This document shows positions 1-8,838 of a stretch of DNA of 33,580 bases, piece by piece; positions within the stretch are counted from its first letter, which is position 1, and every line of letters starts with the position of its first letter. The stretch covers positions 1-33,580 of the forward strand of contig JAFSQI010000089.1 of the NCBI GenBank assembly GCA_017446685.1. The letters are read 5' to 3'. A model generated the notes under the pieces. The model saw nothing but the letters and a program-made list of their open reading frames with translations. It did no database searches and was not told where the DNA came from. Position numbers and translations under genes: made by a program. This stretch comes from Butyrivibrio sp. (GTDB lineage: Bacteria > Bacillota > Clostridia > Lachnospirales > Lachnospiraceae).

Positions 1-445
1 AACAGAGAGAGGTATTACAGAGCCTACACCTACTTTCTCAGCTTGCTTCGGACAGGCATTCCTTGAGCTTCATCCTACAAAGTATGCTCAGGAACTTGTT
101 AAGAAGATGGAGAAGTCAGGAGCTAAGGCATACCTTGTAAATACAGGTTGGAATGGAACTGGCAAGAGAATTTCTATCAAGGATACTCGTGGAATCATCG
201 ATGCTATTCTTAATGGAGATGTTCTTAAGGCTGAGACAAAGAAGATTCCTTACTTCGATTTCGAAGTTCCTACATCTCTTCCCGGAGTTGATCCTGCAAT
301 TCTTGATCCTAGAGATACATATGCTAATGCTTCTGAGTGGGAAGAGAAGGCAAAGGATCTTGCTGCAAGATTCCAGAAGAACTTTGTTAAGTACACAGGC
401 AATGAGGCTGGTAAGGCTCTTGTAGCTGCAGGCCCACAGCTTTAA
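1..445 (+). CDS. pckA: Phosphoenolpyruvate carboxykinase (ATP), 3' part
   Basis: This is the C-terminal part of ATP-dependent PEP carboxykinase, which interconverts oxaloacetate plus ATP with PEP, CO2 and ADP in the cytoplasm. The gene enters from the left edge, and the reading frame begins at base 2. The visible protein opens with [17 protein letters not shown], matching the conserved late segment of the family, followed by [14 protein letters not shown] and the [17 protein letters not shown] stretch that is highly typical of PckA. About 147 residues are seen, against roughly 530 for the full enzyme. The nucleotide-binding P-loop and metal ligands lie off the window. The frame closes with TAA at 443-445, followed by a strong terminator. 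In anaerobes of this kind the enzyme often works in the carboxylating direction during fermentation, but that is family knowledge and not visible here. Confidence 0.96.
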   Translation, partial: TERGITEPTPTFSACFGQAFLELHPTKYAQELVKKMEKSGAKAYLVNTGWNGTGKRISIKDTRGIIDAILNGDVLKAETKKIPYFDFEVPTSLPGVDPAILDPRDTYANASEWEEKAKDLAARFQKNFVKYTGNEAGKALVAAGPQL

Positions 446-477
446 TTTCTTAACGAAGAATTATTTATTAAATAAAT

Positions 478-499
478 AGGGCTTATGAAAATGAGCCCT
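478..499 (+). other. Small stem-loop after pckA
   Basis: A 6-bp perfect stem (AGGGCT at 478-483, AGCCCT at 494-499) encloses a 10-base loop just after the pckA stop and is followed by an A-rich stretch, not a T run. It lies 8 bases upstream of the true terminator and may protect the 3' end or be incidental. Confidence 0.35.
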
Positions 500-506
500 T
501 AAAAAG

Positions 507-547
507 AGAAGTAACAGCTGTTAATAGCAGGGTTACTTCTTTTTTTA
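507..547 (+). terminator. Rho-independent terminator of pckA
   Basis: A perfect 9-bp stem (AGAAGTAAC at 507-515, GTTACTTCT at 532-540) is followed directly by seven T residues. The 16-base loop contains a further GCT/AGC pairing. It lies about 60 bases after the pckA stop on the same strand. Confidence 0.85.
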
Positions 548-573
548 TTGTACAAAACGTGATTGATAATTAT

Positions 574-611
574 AAAAAAACAGACCATGCGTTTTTGAGA
601 CATGGCCTGTA
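574..611 (-). terminator. Rho-independent terminator of pyrG
   Basis: Read on the minus strand, ACAGGCCATG pairs with CATGGTCTGT (one mismatch) around a loop of about 10 bases, followed by a run of seven or more T residues (plus-strand A run at 574-580). It lies about 120 bases downstream of the pyrG stop and faces the pckA terminator. Confidence 0.75.
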
Positions 612-643
612 GATTTTATGTGATAGAAACCGTACTGGACTAG

Positions 644-711
644 CTTTCATCTTTAGATGAAAGTGTATCTGGCGAAGCCAGATTTTTGCGGGAAATTTCC
701 GCTTTTGCCCG
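644..711. repeat. Cluster of compact hairpins between pyrG and its terminator
   Basis: Three palindromes lie in 68 bases. The first is CTTTCATCT/AGATGAAAG (644-652/655-663). The second is ATCTGGC-GAA-GCCAGAT (667-683), built on the very stable GCGAAGC triloop core and followed by five T on the plus strand. The third is TTGCGGG/CCCGCAA (about 686-713) with an inner GCGG/CCGC option. They sit in the 3' untranslated region of pyrG. The arrangement resembles REP-like palindromic elements, but no second copy is visible in this window, so that label is inference. Confidence 0.45.
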
Positions 712-728
712 CAAGAAGTCATAGATAA

Positions 729-2339
729 TTACTTTGTAGTTTCATGTTCCAATGAAGCACGAATAAATCCGGAGAAGAGCGGGTGTGGTCTGTTTGGCCT
801 TGATTTGAGCTCCGGATGAGCCTGTGTAGCCATATGGAACATGTTTGAAGGAAGTTCAATCATCTCAACAATACGTCCGTCAGGAGAAAGACCACAAAGC
901 TTCATGCCATTCTGAACAAGCACGTTTCTGTAATCATTGTTAACTTCATATCTGTGACGATGACGTTCTGTAATGTTTTCTGAACCAAAGAGCTGGTAAG
1001 CCTTGGATTCTTTATCCAGAACACAAGGATATGAGCCAAGACGTAATGTTCCGCCGATATCCTCTACACCATTCTGATCAGGCAGAAGGGCAATCATAGG
1101 ATGTGTTGTGTTAGGGTCAAATTCAATTGAATGAGCATCATTATAGCCGATAACATTTCTTGCAAATTCGATGATTGCGAGCTGCATTCCAAGGCAAAGA
1201 CCTAGGAAAGGGATGTTATTTTCTCTTGCGTATTTAATAGAAGTAATCATTCCTTCAATTCCGCGGTCACCAAAACCACCCGGAACAATAACTCCATCAA
1301 CGTCTGAAAGAATATCTGCTACGTTGTCAGCATTAACTTCTTCTGAATCTACCCACTTTATATCAACTGCAGTCTGATTTGATATTCCGCCATGTTTGAG
1401 AGCCTCTACAACAGAAATGTAGGCATCATGAAGCTGTGTATATTTTCCAACAAGAGCAACTTTGACTTCGTGCTTGAGTGAATAAAGAGTATCAACCATT
1501 GCCTTCCAATCTGTAAGATCAGGTTCAGGACAATTGAGGTTCAGGCACTCACAAGCGACCTGAGCCAAATGTTCTTTTTCCATGGCGAGCGGAGCTTCGT
1601 AAAGATACTCAAGATCCATGTTGTTGAGTACGTGGCTGGAAGGAACATTACAGAAGAGAGCAATCTTATCTTTTGTTTCCTGATTAAGCTCGATTTCTGT
1701 ACGGCATACGATTACATCAGGCTGAAGTCCCATTCCCTGCATAGTCTTAACTGCAGACTGGGTAGGCTTTGTCTTGATTTCTTGTGAGCAGCGAAGATAA
1801 GGAATAAGAGAAACAAGGATAAGCATTGCATTCTCATGTCCAACTTCATGCTGGAACTGTCTGATTGCCTCAAGGAAAGGCTGAGATTCGATATCTCCGA
1901 CAGTGCCACCTACTTCGATAATTGCGATACGTGTTTCATCATCTGTAAAGTTTCTGTAGAATTTGCTCTTTATTTCATTGGTGATGTGAGGGATAACCTG
2001 TACTGTGCGTCCGCCATAATCACCGCGACGCTCTTTCTGCAAAACAGACCAGTAAATCTTACCGGTAGTAACGTTTGAATTTTTATCCAGATTCTCGTCA
2101 ATGAATCTTTCATAGTGACCAAGATCGAGGTCAGTTTCGGTACCATCTTCAGTGACGAAAACTTCTCCGTGCTGAACAGGGTTCATGGTTCCTGGATCAA
2201 TATTGATATAAGGGTCAAATTTTTGCATGGTGACTTTATATCCACGAGCCTTGAGAAGTCTTCCGAGCGAAGCAGCGGTAATTCCCTTTCCAAGACCTGA
2301 TACAACACCACCAGTCACAAAGATGTACTTAACAGCCAT
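729..2339 (-). CDS. pyrG: CTP synthase (glutamine-hydrolysing)
   Basis: CTP synthase makes CTP from UTP, ATP and glutamine, the last step of de novo pyrimidine nucleotide synthesis. The 536-residue length is normal. The N-terminal synthetase domain (about residues 1-270) starts [17 protein letters not shown], the family P-loop signature, followed by [16 protein letters not shown] and the [13 protein letters not shown] segment. The C-terminal class I glutamine amidotransferase domain (about 290-536) contains GGFGDRG, the nucleophile elbow LGLCLGMQ with the catalytic Cys, and the HPE catalytic His/Glu near the end. The ATG at 2339 has a strong Shine-Dalgarno (AGGAGG) about 8 bases upstream. The gene stands alone on the minus strand between pckA and ftsH. 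No leader terminator or C-rich reiterative start like that of Bacillus pyrG was recognised, although two TATAAT-like boxes occur on the minus strand (around 2406-2411 and 2430-2435). Confidence 0.97.
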   Translation of the reverse strand: MAVKYIFVTGGVVSGLGKGITAASLGRLLKARGYKVTMQKFDPYINIDPGTMNPVQHGEVFVTEDGTETDLDLGHYERFIDENLDKNSNVTTGKIYWSVLQKERRGDYGGRTVQVIPHITNEIKSKFYRNFTDDETRIAIIEVGGTVGDIESQPFLEAIRQFQHEVGHENAMLILVSLIPYLRCSQEIKTKPTQSAVKTMQGMGLQPDVIVCRTEIELNQETKDKIALFCNVPSSHVLNNMDLEYLYEAPLAMEKEHLAQVACECLNLNCPEPDLTDWKAMVDTLYSLKHEVKVALVGKYTQLHDAYISVVEALKHGGISNQTAVDIKWVDSEEVNADNVADILSDVDGVIVPGGFGDRGIEGMITSIKYARENNIPFLGLCLGMQLAIIEFARNVIGYNDAHSIEFDPNTTHPMIALLPDQNGVEDIGGTLRLGSYPCVLDKESKAYQLFGSENITERHRHRYEVNNDYRNVLVQNGMKLCGLSPDGRIVEMIELPSNMFHMATQAHPELKSRPNRPHPLFSGFIRASLEHETTK

Positions 2340-2501
2340 TTAAAATTTCCTCCTGATTATTGACGAGACGATATTTGATAGTAAATTGATTAATCGACTA
2401 TAATGATTATAGCCACAAAACAAAGAACTATTATAGCTTTTAAATTTAATAAAATCTAGATGCTTTCAGAAAATTCTTTATAAAACTTTCAGAATATTGA
2501 A

Positions 2502-2530
2502 TTGAATTATTTAATTGTGCGCGATATAAT
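2502..2530 (+). promoter_or_regulatory. Sigma-A-type promoter for ftsH
   Basis: TTGAAT (2502-2507) and a perfect TATAAT (2525-2530) are separated by exactly 17 bases, which would start a transcript near 2537 and give a leader of about 78 bases before ftsH. This is the best promoter-like sequence seen in the window. Confidence 0.6.
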
Positions 2531-2614
2531 GATATGATATAGGGTTAATAGTGAAAAAGTAAGTGTTTAAAGAAATGCACAACAATATTATAAAATAAAG
2601 AAAGAAAAAAGGAT

Positions 2615-4828
2615 ATGGATAATAATCAAAATCAAAGAAATAATAATCCGCTGGGTGACGGATCAAATTCACCAAGAAGGCAGAATATCATTCTACTTTT
2701 GGTTGCTGCCCTGGTTACTATGGTCTGCATGACTTATTTTTTGAGAGCTTTTTCGGAAAATACCAATCGGGAAATTTCTTATACTGAGTTTATCAGTATG
2801 GTAGATAATGGGGAAGTTGAGAGTGTTGTTATTGAAGATGACAGGATTGACATTTATCCGAAAGTTACCAAGGAAGAAGATCAGTTGGGAATCGGCTATT
2901 CCTATTGGGCAGGAACAAATACAGTCACATATTATACGGGAAAAGCTGAGGAGGATACTGATCTTACAAAGAGAATGCTTGATGCCGGAGTTGAGGTTTC
3001 CAGCCAGGTTCCGGATAATTCAGGAGTGATTCTTACATTTCTTTTATATTATGTTGCTCCGATTCTTCTAATGTGGTTTATTTTGTCACTTATTTTCAGA
3101 AGAATGGGAAAAGGCGGCGGACCTCTCAGTGTTGGTAAGAGCAATGCCAAGGTTTATGTACAGAAGGAAACCGGAATTACGTTTAAAGATGTAGCAGGTG
3201 AAGATGAGGCAAAAGAGTCTCTTGTGGAAGTGGTTGATTTCCTTCATAACCCTGCAAAGTATGCCAAGATAGGTGCAAAGCTTCCCAAAGGAGCTCTTCT
3301 TGTAGGACCTCCCGGAACAGGTAAGACACTTCTTGCAAAGGCTGTGGCAGGTGAGGCACATGTTCCATTTTATTCACTTGCAGGTTCTGATTTCATTGAG
3401 CTATATGTAGGTGTTGGTGCAAGCCGTGTGAGAGATCTTTTCAATGAGGCCAGCAAAAATGCGCCTTGTATTATATTCATAGACGAGATAGATGCTATCG
3501 GAAGAAGTCGTGACAATAAGTATGGCGGCGGAAATGAAGAGAGAGAGCAGACACTTAACCAGCTTCTTTCAGAGATGGATGGATTTGATTCATCAAAGGG
3601 TGTTCTGATTCTTGGAGCCACAAACAGACCTGAAATTCTTGACAAGGCGCTTCTTCGTCCCGGTCGTTTTGATAGACGAATCATTGTTGATAAGCCTGAT
3701 CTTAAGGGAAGAGAAGAAATTCTTAAGGTTCATTCCAAGGATGTTAAAATGGATGAGACCGTTGATCTTAAGGGAATCGCTCTTGCAACCAGCGGCGCAG
3801 TTGGTTCAGATCTTGCCAACATGATAAATGAAGCAGCAATCAATGCAGTTAAGGCTCACAGAGAGTATGTTTGCCAGCAGGATCTTATGGAAGCTGTTGA
3901 GCAGGTTCTTGTAGGAAAAGAGAAGAAAGACAGAATCCTTAGCAAAGAGGAAAGAAAGATTGTTTCCTACCATGAAGTTGGACATGCACTTATCAGTGCG
4001 GTTCAAAAGAATACAGAACCGGTTCAGAAGATTACGATTGTTCCAAGAACAATGGGAGCTTTGGGCTATGTTATGCAGGTGCCTGAGGATGAAAAATATC
4101 TTCAGACAAAGGATGAAATTATTGATGATATTATTGTTTCACTCGGTGGACGTGCGGCGGAAGAGGTTATTTTCAATACTGTAACAACAGGTGCTGAGAA
4201 TGATATCGAGAAGGCAACCAATATGGCGCGCAGCATGATCACAATGTTCGGTATGAGTGATAAATTCGGACTTATGCAGCTTGAATCTGTTCAGAACAGA
4301 TATCTTGACGGAAACAGAGTTCTTAATTGCTCAGATCAGACAGCAGCAGAGGTCGATATCGAGGTTCAGAAGCTTCTTGCTGAATGCTACGAAAAGGCTA
4401 AGCAGATTATTAGAGATCATCTTGATGCTATGGATAAGATCGCTCAGTTCCTTATTGAAAAAGAGACAATTACCGGTAAGGAATTCATGAGAATTTACAG
4501 AGAAGTTTACAATATTCCCGAGCCTACAGAAGAAGAGATGGAAGCTGCAAAGCATGGAAGAATTTACGCTACACGTGCAGAATCAGCTCTTGTAGGTGAG
4601 AATGTTCCAGTAAAGAAAAAGGAAGAGCCAAAAGAAGATAATCAGTCTTCTCAGCAGGCATGGCAGCCGGGAGCTGTATACAACCAGCAGGAGCAGAGTG
4701 AAACAAGTGTTGATTCTAATTCAGATCATGATGAAAATGTTGAGTCATCCAATACTGATTCAGATATTACTTCTTCTGAAAGCACTGGAAGATTTTCACA
4801 TGTACCGGCAGATTTTGATAAAGAGTAA
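2615..4828 (+). CDS. ftsH: ATP-dependent zinc metalloprotease FtsH
   Basis: FtsH is a membrane-anchored AAA+ protease that unfolds and degrades membrane and short-lived cytosolic proteins as a hexamer. The 737-residue protein has two membrane segments (about 24-44 and 138-160) flanking the extracytoplasmic domain. The AAA+ module follows, with Walker A GPPGTGKT (231-238), Walker B IIFIDEIDAIG and a second-region-of-homology ATNRPEILDKALLRPGRFDRR. The M41 peptidase zinc motif HEVGH is at 453-457, and the third ligand lies probably in GAENDIEKA. About 80 residues of Ser/Glu/Asp/Gln-rich tail after residue 655 make it longer than the usual 610-650. The ATG at 2615 has only a close AAAAAGG element (2-3 bases away), so the start is less certain than the family call. 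It is apparently transcribed from its own promoter and ended by the hairpin at 4866-4898. Confidence 0.97.
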   Translation: MDNNQNQRNNNPLGDGSNSPRRQNIILLLVAALVTMVCMTYFLRAFSENTNREISYTEFISMVDNGEVESVVIEDDRIDIYPKVTKEEDQLGIGYSYWAGTNTVTYYTGKAEEDTDLTKRMLDAGVEVSSQVPDNSGVILTFLLYYVAPILLMWFILSLIFRRMGKGGGPLSVGKSNAKVYVQKETGITFKDVAGEDEAKESLVEVVDFLHNPAKYAKIGAKLPKGALLVGPPGTGKTLLAKAVAGEAHVPFYSLAGSDFIELYVGVGASRVRDLFNEASKNAPCIIFIDEIDAIGRSRDNKYGGGNEEREQTLNQLLSEMDGFDSSKGVLILGATNRPEILDKALLRPGRFDRRIIVDKPDLKGREEILKVHSKDVKMDETVDLKGIALATSGAVGSDLANMINEAAINAVKAHREYVCQQDLMEAVEQVLVGKEKKDRILSKEERKIVSYHEVGHALISAVQKNTEPVQKITIVPRTMGALGYVMQVPEDEKYLQTKDEIIDDIIVSLGGRAAEEVIFNTVTTGAENDIEKATNMARSMITMFGMSDKFGLMQLESVQNRYLDGNRVLNCSDQTAAEVDIEVQKLLAECYEKAKQIIRDHLDAMDKIAQFLIEKETITGKEFMRIYREVYNIPEPTEEEMEAAKHGRIYATRAESALVGENVPVKKKEEPKEDNQSSQQAWQPGAVYNQQEQSETSVDSNSDHDENVESSNTDSDITSSESTGRFSHVPADFDKE

Positions 4829-4865
4829 CAAATACAAAAAGTGACTTAAGTTTTTATTGACTATA

Positions 4866-4898
4866 ATCCCAGGCTCAATAATAGAGCTTGGGATTTTT
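4866..4898 (+). terminator. Terminator between ftsH and uvrC, inside the uvrC leader
   Basis: An 11-bp stem with one G-T pair (ATCCCAGGCTC at 4866-4876, GAGCTTGGGAT at 4884-4894) and a 7-base loop is followed by five T residues. It begins 37 bases after the ftsH stop and ends only 12 bases before the uvrC ATG, so it should end ftsH transcripts while also occupying the uvrC leader. Confidence 0.75.
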
Positions 4899-4910
4899 AC
4901 GAAGAAAATA

Positions 4911-6797
4911 ATGAGTAATTTTGATATAAAAGAAGAATTAAAAAAACTTCCAAACAAACCGGGAGTTTATATAATGCGAGATGTAAATGACACAATTATG
5001 TATGTTGGTAAAGCTATAAACCTTCATAATCGTGTCAGATCATATTTTAGAACCAATATTGGCAGGGGACCTCAGATTGATCAGATGGTAAAACAGATTG
5101 ACAGGTTCGAGTATATTGTTACCGATTCAGAGCTCGAAGCGCTTGTTCTGGAAAATAATCTGATAAAAGAAAATTCTCCCAGATACAATACTCTTTTAAA
5201 AGATGATAAGACATATCCATATATTAAAGTAACAGTAGCTGAGGAGTATCCGAGAGTTCTTTTTTCAAGACTTATGAAAAAAGATAAGTCGAGGTATTTT
5301 GGGCCATTTACCAGCGCAGCGGCGGTAAAGGATACTATTGATCTTATTAATAAGATTTTTGGACTTAGAACCTGTAACAGAGTTCTTCCGCGTGATATCG
5401 GATTGGAAAGGCCCTGTCTCAACTATCATATGAAACAATGCTGTGGTCCATGTACGGGAGTAGTGTCAAAAGAGGAATACAGAAAACGTATTGATCAGGC
5501 GCTTGAGTTTTTAAATGGCAACTATGGAATTATCATGAAGGATCTTCAGGAAAAAATGGAAGCTGCTTCAGAAGAACTTGATTTTGAATCGGCTGCAAAG
5601 TACAGAGATTTATTAGAGAGCGTAAGAGTGGTAGCTCAAAAGCAGAAAATGACGGATTCTTCAATGGAAGACAAGGACATTGTTGCAATAGCTTCCGATG
5701 ATAAAGATGCGGTAGTTCAGGTATTTTTTGTCAGGGACGGAAGACTGATAGGACGTGAGCATTTTTATATGACACATGTGTCTGAAAACCCTCAAAGCGA
5801 GATTTTGTTAAACTTTGTAAAACAGTTTTATGCAGGAACACCTTTTATTCCGAGAGAACTTTTGCTGCCTGAGCCTATAGAAGATATGGATGTCATTGAG
5901 AAGTGGCTTACTCAGAGGAAGGGCAGCAGGGTATATATAACAGTGCCTGAACGTGGTCAGAAAGAAAAACTTATGGAGCTTGCCGCTCAGAATGCGGAAC
6001 TTGTTCTTTCCAAGGATAAGGAGAGAATAAAGAGGGAAGAAGGCAGGACAATAGGTGCTGTAAAAGAAATTGAAAAATTACTCGGTATAAAAGGGCTTAA
6101 CCGAATGGAAGCTTATGATATCTCGAATATAAGCGGCTTTGCAAATGTCGGCTCTATGGTTGTGTACGAAAAGGGTAAGCCCAAAAAGAGTGATTACAGG
6201 AAATTCAGAATAAAATCTGTTGCAGGACCTGATGATTATGCCTGCATGCATGAAGTACTTACGAGACGTCTTTTACATGGTATAGAAGAAAAGCATGATC
6301 TTGAAGTAAGAGACATTGATGCACAATATGGAAGCTTTACAAAATTCCCTGATCTGATTCTAATGGATGGAGGAAGAGGACAGGTAAATATATGTCTTCA
6401 GGTTCTTGATGAGCTTGGTATAAAAATTCCGGTATGCGGCATGGTAAAGGACGATAATCACAGAACAAGAGGTTTATATTTTAATAATGTCGAGCTTCCG
6501 ATTGATACAAGATCGGAAGGTTTTAAGCTGATCACAAGAATTCAGGATGAAGCCCATAGATTTGCCATTGAATATCACAGGTCTTTGAGAAGTAAATCAC
6601 AGGTAAAGAGCTCTCTTGATGATATACCTGGAATAGGACCTTCCAGAAGAAAAGCGCTCATGAGGTATTTTAAGTCAATTGATGATATTCGAAATGCAAG
6701 TGTTGAAGAACTTTCAAGGATACCTGAAATACCTGAAAACATTGCAAGACAGATATTTGATTTTTTTGAAAAGAAGTCACAAGCCAATGAGCAATAA
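4911..6797 (+). CDS. uvrC: UvrABC excinuclease subunit C
   Basis: UvrC makes the dual incisions around DNA lesions in nucleotide excision repair after UvrA/UvrB recognition. From the ATG at 4911 the product is 628 residues. It has an N-terminal GIY-YIG nuclease (KPGVYIMRD...MYVGKA, about 16-95) for the 3' cut and a cysteine cluster C155/C169/C177/C181 whose spacing fits the Fe-S site known in UvrC. A UVR motif (about 205-240) binds UvrB. The RNase H-like endonuclease includes EAYDISN and [10 protein letters not shown], and the C-terminal tandem helix-hairpin-helix starts [14 protein letters not shown]. An in-frame TTG at 4857 would extend the protein by 18 residues across the terminator hairpin, so I reject it, because homologues begin near [14 protein letters not shown]. 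The ribosome site is weak (GAAGAAA). It may head the hprK-whiA cluster. Confidence 0.96.
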   Translation: MSNFDIKEELKKLPNKPGVYIMRDVNDTIMYVGKAINLHNRVRSYFRTNIGRGPQIDQMVKQIDRFEYIVTDSELEALVLENNLIKENSPRYNTLLKDDKTYPYIKVTVAEEYPRVLFSRLMKKDKSRYFGPFTSAAAVKDTIDLINKIFGLRTCNRVLPRDIGLERPCLNYHMKQCCGPCTGVVSKEEYRKRIDQALEFLNGNYGIIMKDLQEKMEAASEELDFESAAKYRDLLESVRVVAQKQKMTDSSMEDKDIVAIASDDKDAVVQVFFVRDGRLIGREHFYMTHVSENPQSEILLNFVKQFYAGTPFIPRELLLPEPIEDMDVIEKWLTQRKGSRVYITVPERGQKEKLMELAAQNAELVLSKDKERIKREEGRTIGAVKEIEKLLGIKGLNRMEAYDISNISGFANVGSMVVYEKGKPKKSDYRKFRIKSVAGPDDYACMHEVLTRRLLHGIEEKHDLEVRDIDAQYGSFTKFPDLILMDGGRGQVNICLQVLDELGIKIPVCGMVKDDNHRTRGLYFNNVELPIDTRSEGFKLITRIQDEAHRFAIEYHRSLRSKSQVKSSLDDIPGIGPSRRKALMRYFKSIDDIRNASVEELSRIPEIPENIARQIFDFFEKKSQANEQ

Positions 6798-6847
6798 GTA
6801 CAAAATTAATTGCTGTAAATTTAAGTCTGTGTTATATTTGAGATGAT

Positions 6848-6889
6848 GCGCAAAACAAGGGAATAATTTTAAATTTTTGCGTTGCTTTT
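6848..6889 (+). terminator. Weak stem-loop upstream of hprK
   Basis: CGCAAAA (6849-6855) pairs with TTTTGCG (6875-6881) around a 19-base AT-rich loop, followed by TTGCTTTTT. It could be a weak or partial terminator after uvrC. The stem is A/T-rich, so function is uncertain. Confidence 0.3.
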
Positions 6890-6918
6890 TACAAATTTGT
6901 TTTTTATAGGGGGACAAT

Positions 6919-7863
6919 ATGGCAAGTGTTAGTTTAAAAACCATCATTGAAAAAATGAAGCTTGAAAATCTTACTCCTGAACTTGATATCAAGAAAATCA
7001 GGATAAGTCAGCCTGATATTAATAGGCCGGCGCTTCAGCTTGCAGGATATTTTGAGCACTTTGAGGCAACCAGACTGCAGATAATCGGTTTTGTTGAGTA
7101 TACCTATATGGAATCAATGCCGGATGAGAAGAAAGAGGAAATGTACAGAGAGTTTTTGTCTTTTGATATACCGGGAGTTGTATTCTGCAGAGAACTGACA
7201 CCTGACCCTCTGTTTTTAAAAATCGCAGTAGAAGAAAAAGTTCCTGTACTTATTACAAAGAAGTCAACCTCAGCATTTATGGCTGAGATAATCAGATGGC
7301 TTAATGTTAAGCTTGCTCCGTGCATTTCTATCCATGGTGTTCTTGTGGATATTTATGGTGTCGGTGTACTTATAACAGGTGAGAGTGGAATTGGTAAATC
7401 TGAGACAGCTATAGAGCTTATCAAGAGAGGTCATCGTCTGGTTTCAGATGATGTAGTTGAACTTAGAAGGGTAAGTGAGGAGACTTTAATTGGAACCGCA
7501 CCTGATATTACCAAGCATTTTATTGAAATGAGAGGCGTAGGCATCATTGATGTTAAAACTCTTTATGGTGTATCAAGTGTAAGAGAAACCCAGAATATAG
7601 ATCTTGTTATCAAGTTGGAAGATTGGGACAAGGACAAGGAATATGACAGACTTGGTCTTGAAGAAGAGTATACAGAATATTTGGGCAATAAGGTAGTATG
7701 TCATCGTATTCCTATTCGTCCGGGAAGAAATCTTGCTGTTATCTGTGAATCGGCAGCAGTCAACCATAGACAGAAGGCAATGGGATATAATGCTGCGCAG
7801 GAACTTTACAATAGAGTTCAGAATTCACTTGCAAGAAGACGTAACGAAGAGGATGATGACTAA
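6919..7863 (+). CDS. hprK: HPr kinase/phosphorylase
   Basis: The bifunctional HPrK/P phosphorylates Ser46 of HPr or Crh using ATP or pyrophosphate and removes it by phosphorolysis. It is the sensor of Gram-positive carbon catabolite control. Length (314) is normal. The N-terminal domain (about 1-130) is followed by the catalytic domain, with the family His at 139 (SIHGV), P-loop GESGIGKS (154-161), the DD pair in LVSDDVVEL, and the HPrK signature EMRGVGIIDV near 205-214. The ATG at 6919 has a strong AGGGGG site 5-6 bases upstream. It lies 24 bases from the ROK kinase gene. Its likely substrate is encoded 4 kb downstream (11765-12022), which keeps Ser46 but lacks His15, so this enzyme may act in a circuit that does not need PTS phosphotransfer. 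Confidence 0.97.
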   Translation: MASVSLKTIIEKMKLENLTPELDIKKIRISQPDINRPALQLAGYFEHFEATRLQIIGFVEYTYMESMPDEKKEEMYREFLSFDIPGVVFCRELTPDPLFLKIAVEEKVPVLITKKSTSAFMAEIIRWLNVKLAPCISIHGVLVDIYGVGVLITGESGIGKSETAIELIKRGHRLVSDDVVELRRVSEETLIGTAPDITKHFIEMRGVGIIDVKTLYGVSSVRETQNIDLVIKLEDWDKDKEYDRLGLEEEYTEYLGNKVVCHRIPIRPGRNLAVICESAAVNHRQKAMGYNAAQELYNRVQNSLARRRNEEDDD

Positions 7864-7887
7864 TTATATAGGAAAGAGGAAATAATA

Positions 7888-8823
7888 ATGGCAAGATACG
7901 TATTTGGTGTTGATGTAGGTGGAACAACGGCCAAGATTGGACTTCTTACTGAAAGTGGTGAGAAGGTGGATTTTTGGGAAATTCCCACCAGAACAGAAAA
8001 TAATGGAGAATATATTCTTTCAGATGTTGCTGACGCAATAAGAAGCAAAATGAAGGAAAGAAATATTGATGATTCGGATGTAGTCGGAGCCGGAATAGGA
8101 GTTCCAGGCGCTGTTAATATTGATGGTAACTGCTATCAGGCAGTTAATCTTGGATGGGAGAAGGTTAATGTAGTAAATGAACTTCATTCCAAGTTAAAAC
8201 TTCCTGTAAAAGCCGGTAATGATGCAAATGTAGCAGCACTTGGCGAAGCCTGGAAGGGCGGCGGTCAGGGCTATCAGAATATGCTTTTGGTGACTCTTGG
8301 AACAGGTGTTGGTGGTGGAATCATCATTGAAGGAAAGATTCTGACAGGTGCGAAGGGATCTGGCGGTGAGATTGGTCACATTCATCTTGATGATAATGAG
8401 TATGAGGCTTGCGGCTGTGGCAATCATGGATGTTTTGAGCAATATGCAAGTGCCACAGGTGCAGTCAGACTAGCAAAGAGAATACTTGCTGCTTCTGATG
8501 AACCCAGCATCTTAAGAGATATGGAATTTGAATGTAAGGATATTTTTGATGCAGCCAAAAAGGGTGATAAGGTTGCATGTGATATTGCTCAGCATTATGG
8601 CTATTATCTGGGAAAGGGAATTGCAATTACTGCAAGTGTTATTAATCCGGAAATAATCGTAATAGGTGGCGGAGTATCAAAAGCAGGGGATATCCTCTTT
8701 GATCTTTTAAAACCAAGTTTTGAAAAATATGTATTCCCTGGATGCAAAGATGCAAAGTTTGCTCTTGCAAAACTTGGAAATGATGCAGGTGTATATGGTG
8801 CTGCAAAGATGGTGCTGTACTAA
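7888..8823 (+). CDS. glcK: ROK-family glucokinase
   Basis: This is a sugar kinase of the ROK family, most likely ATP-dependent glucokinase feeding glycolysis. The 311-residue protein starts with the phosphate-binding motif DVGGTTAKIG (9-18) and contains the catalytic Asp in AGNDANVAALGE. It also has GTGVGGGIIIEGKI and the ROK zinc site: His in GEIGHIHLD plus C175-G-C177-G-x-x-G-C182-F-E. The C-terminal ATP-side motif is PEIIVIGGGVSKAG. There is no N-terminal helix-turn-helix, so it is an enzyme, not a ROK repressor. GGAAAGAGG lies about 9 bases before the ATG. Its place between hprK and murB links glucose phosphorylation with the HPrK signal and with sugar supply to the cell wall. Preference for glucose over mannose or allose is inferred from family and length. 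Confidence 0.9.
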   Translation: MARYVFGVDVGGTTAKIGLLTESGEKVDFWEIPTRTENNGEYILSDVADAIRSKMKERNIDDSDVVGAGIGVPGAVNIDGNCYQAVNLGWEKVNVVNELHSKLKLPVKAGNDANVAALGEAWKGGGQGYQNMLLVTLGTGVGGGIIIEGKILTGAKGSGGEIGHIHLDDNEYEACGCGNHGCFEQYASATGAVRLAKRILAASDEPSILRDMEFECKDIFDAAKKGDKVACDIAQHYGYYLGKGIAITASVINPEIIVIGGGVSKAGDILFDLLKPSFEKYVFPGCKDAKFALAKLGNDAGVYGAAKMVLY

Positions 8824-8838
8824 TTTCAGGAGAATGTT

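Noticed and set aside
2340-2614. pyrG leader attenuator like that of Bacillus
   Set aside because: No terminator hairpin with a C/T-rich start was found between the minus-strand TATAAT boxes and the pyrG ATG.
4857-4910. TTG start adding 18 residues to UvrC
   Set aside because: The extension spans a terminator hairpin and is not like the start of UvrC homologues; ATG 4911 begins exactly where the family does.
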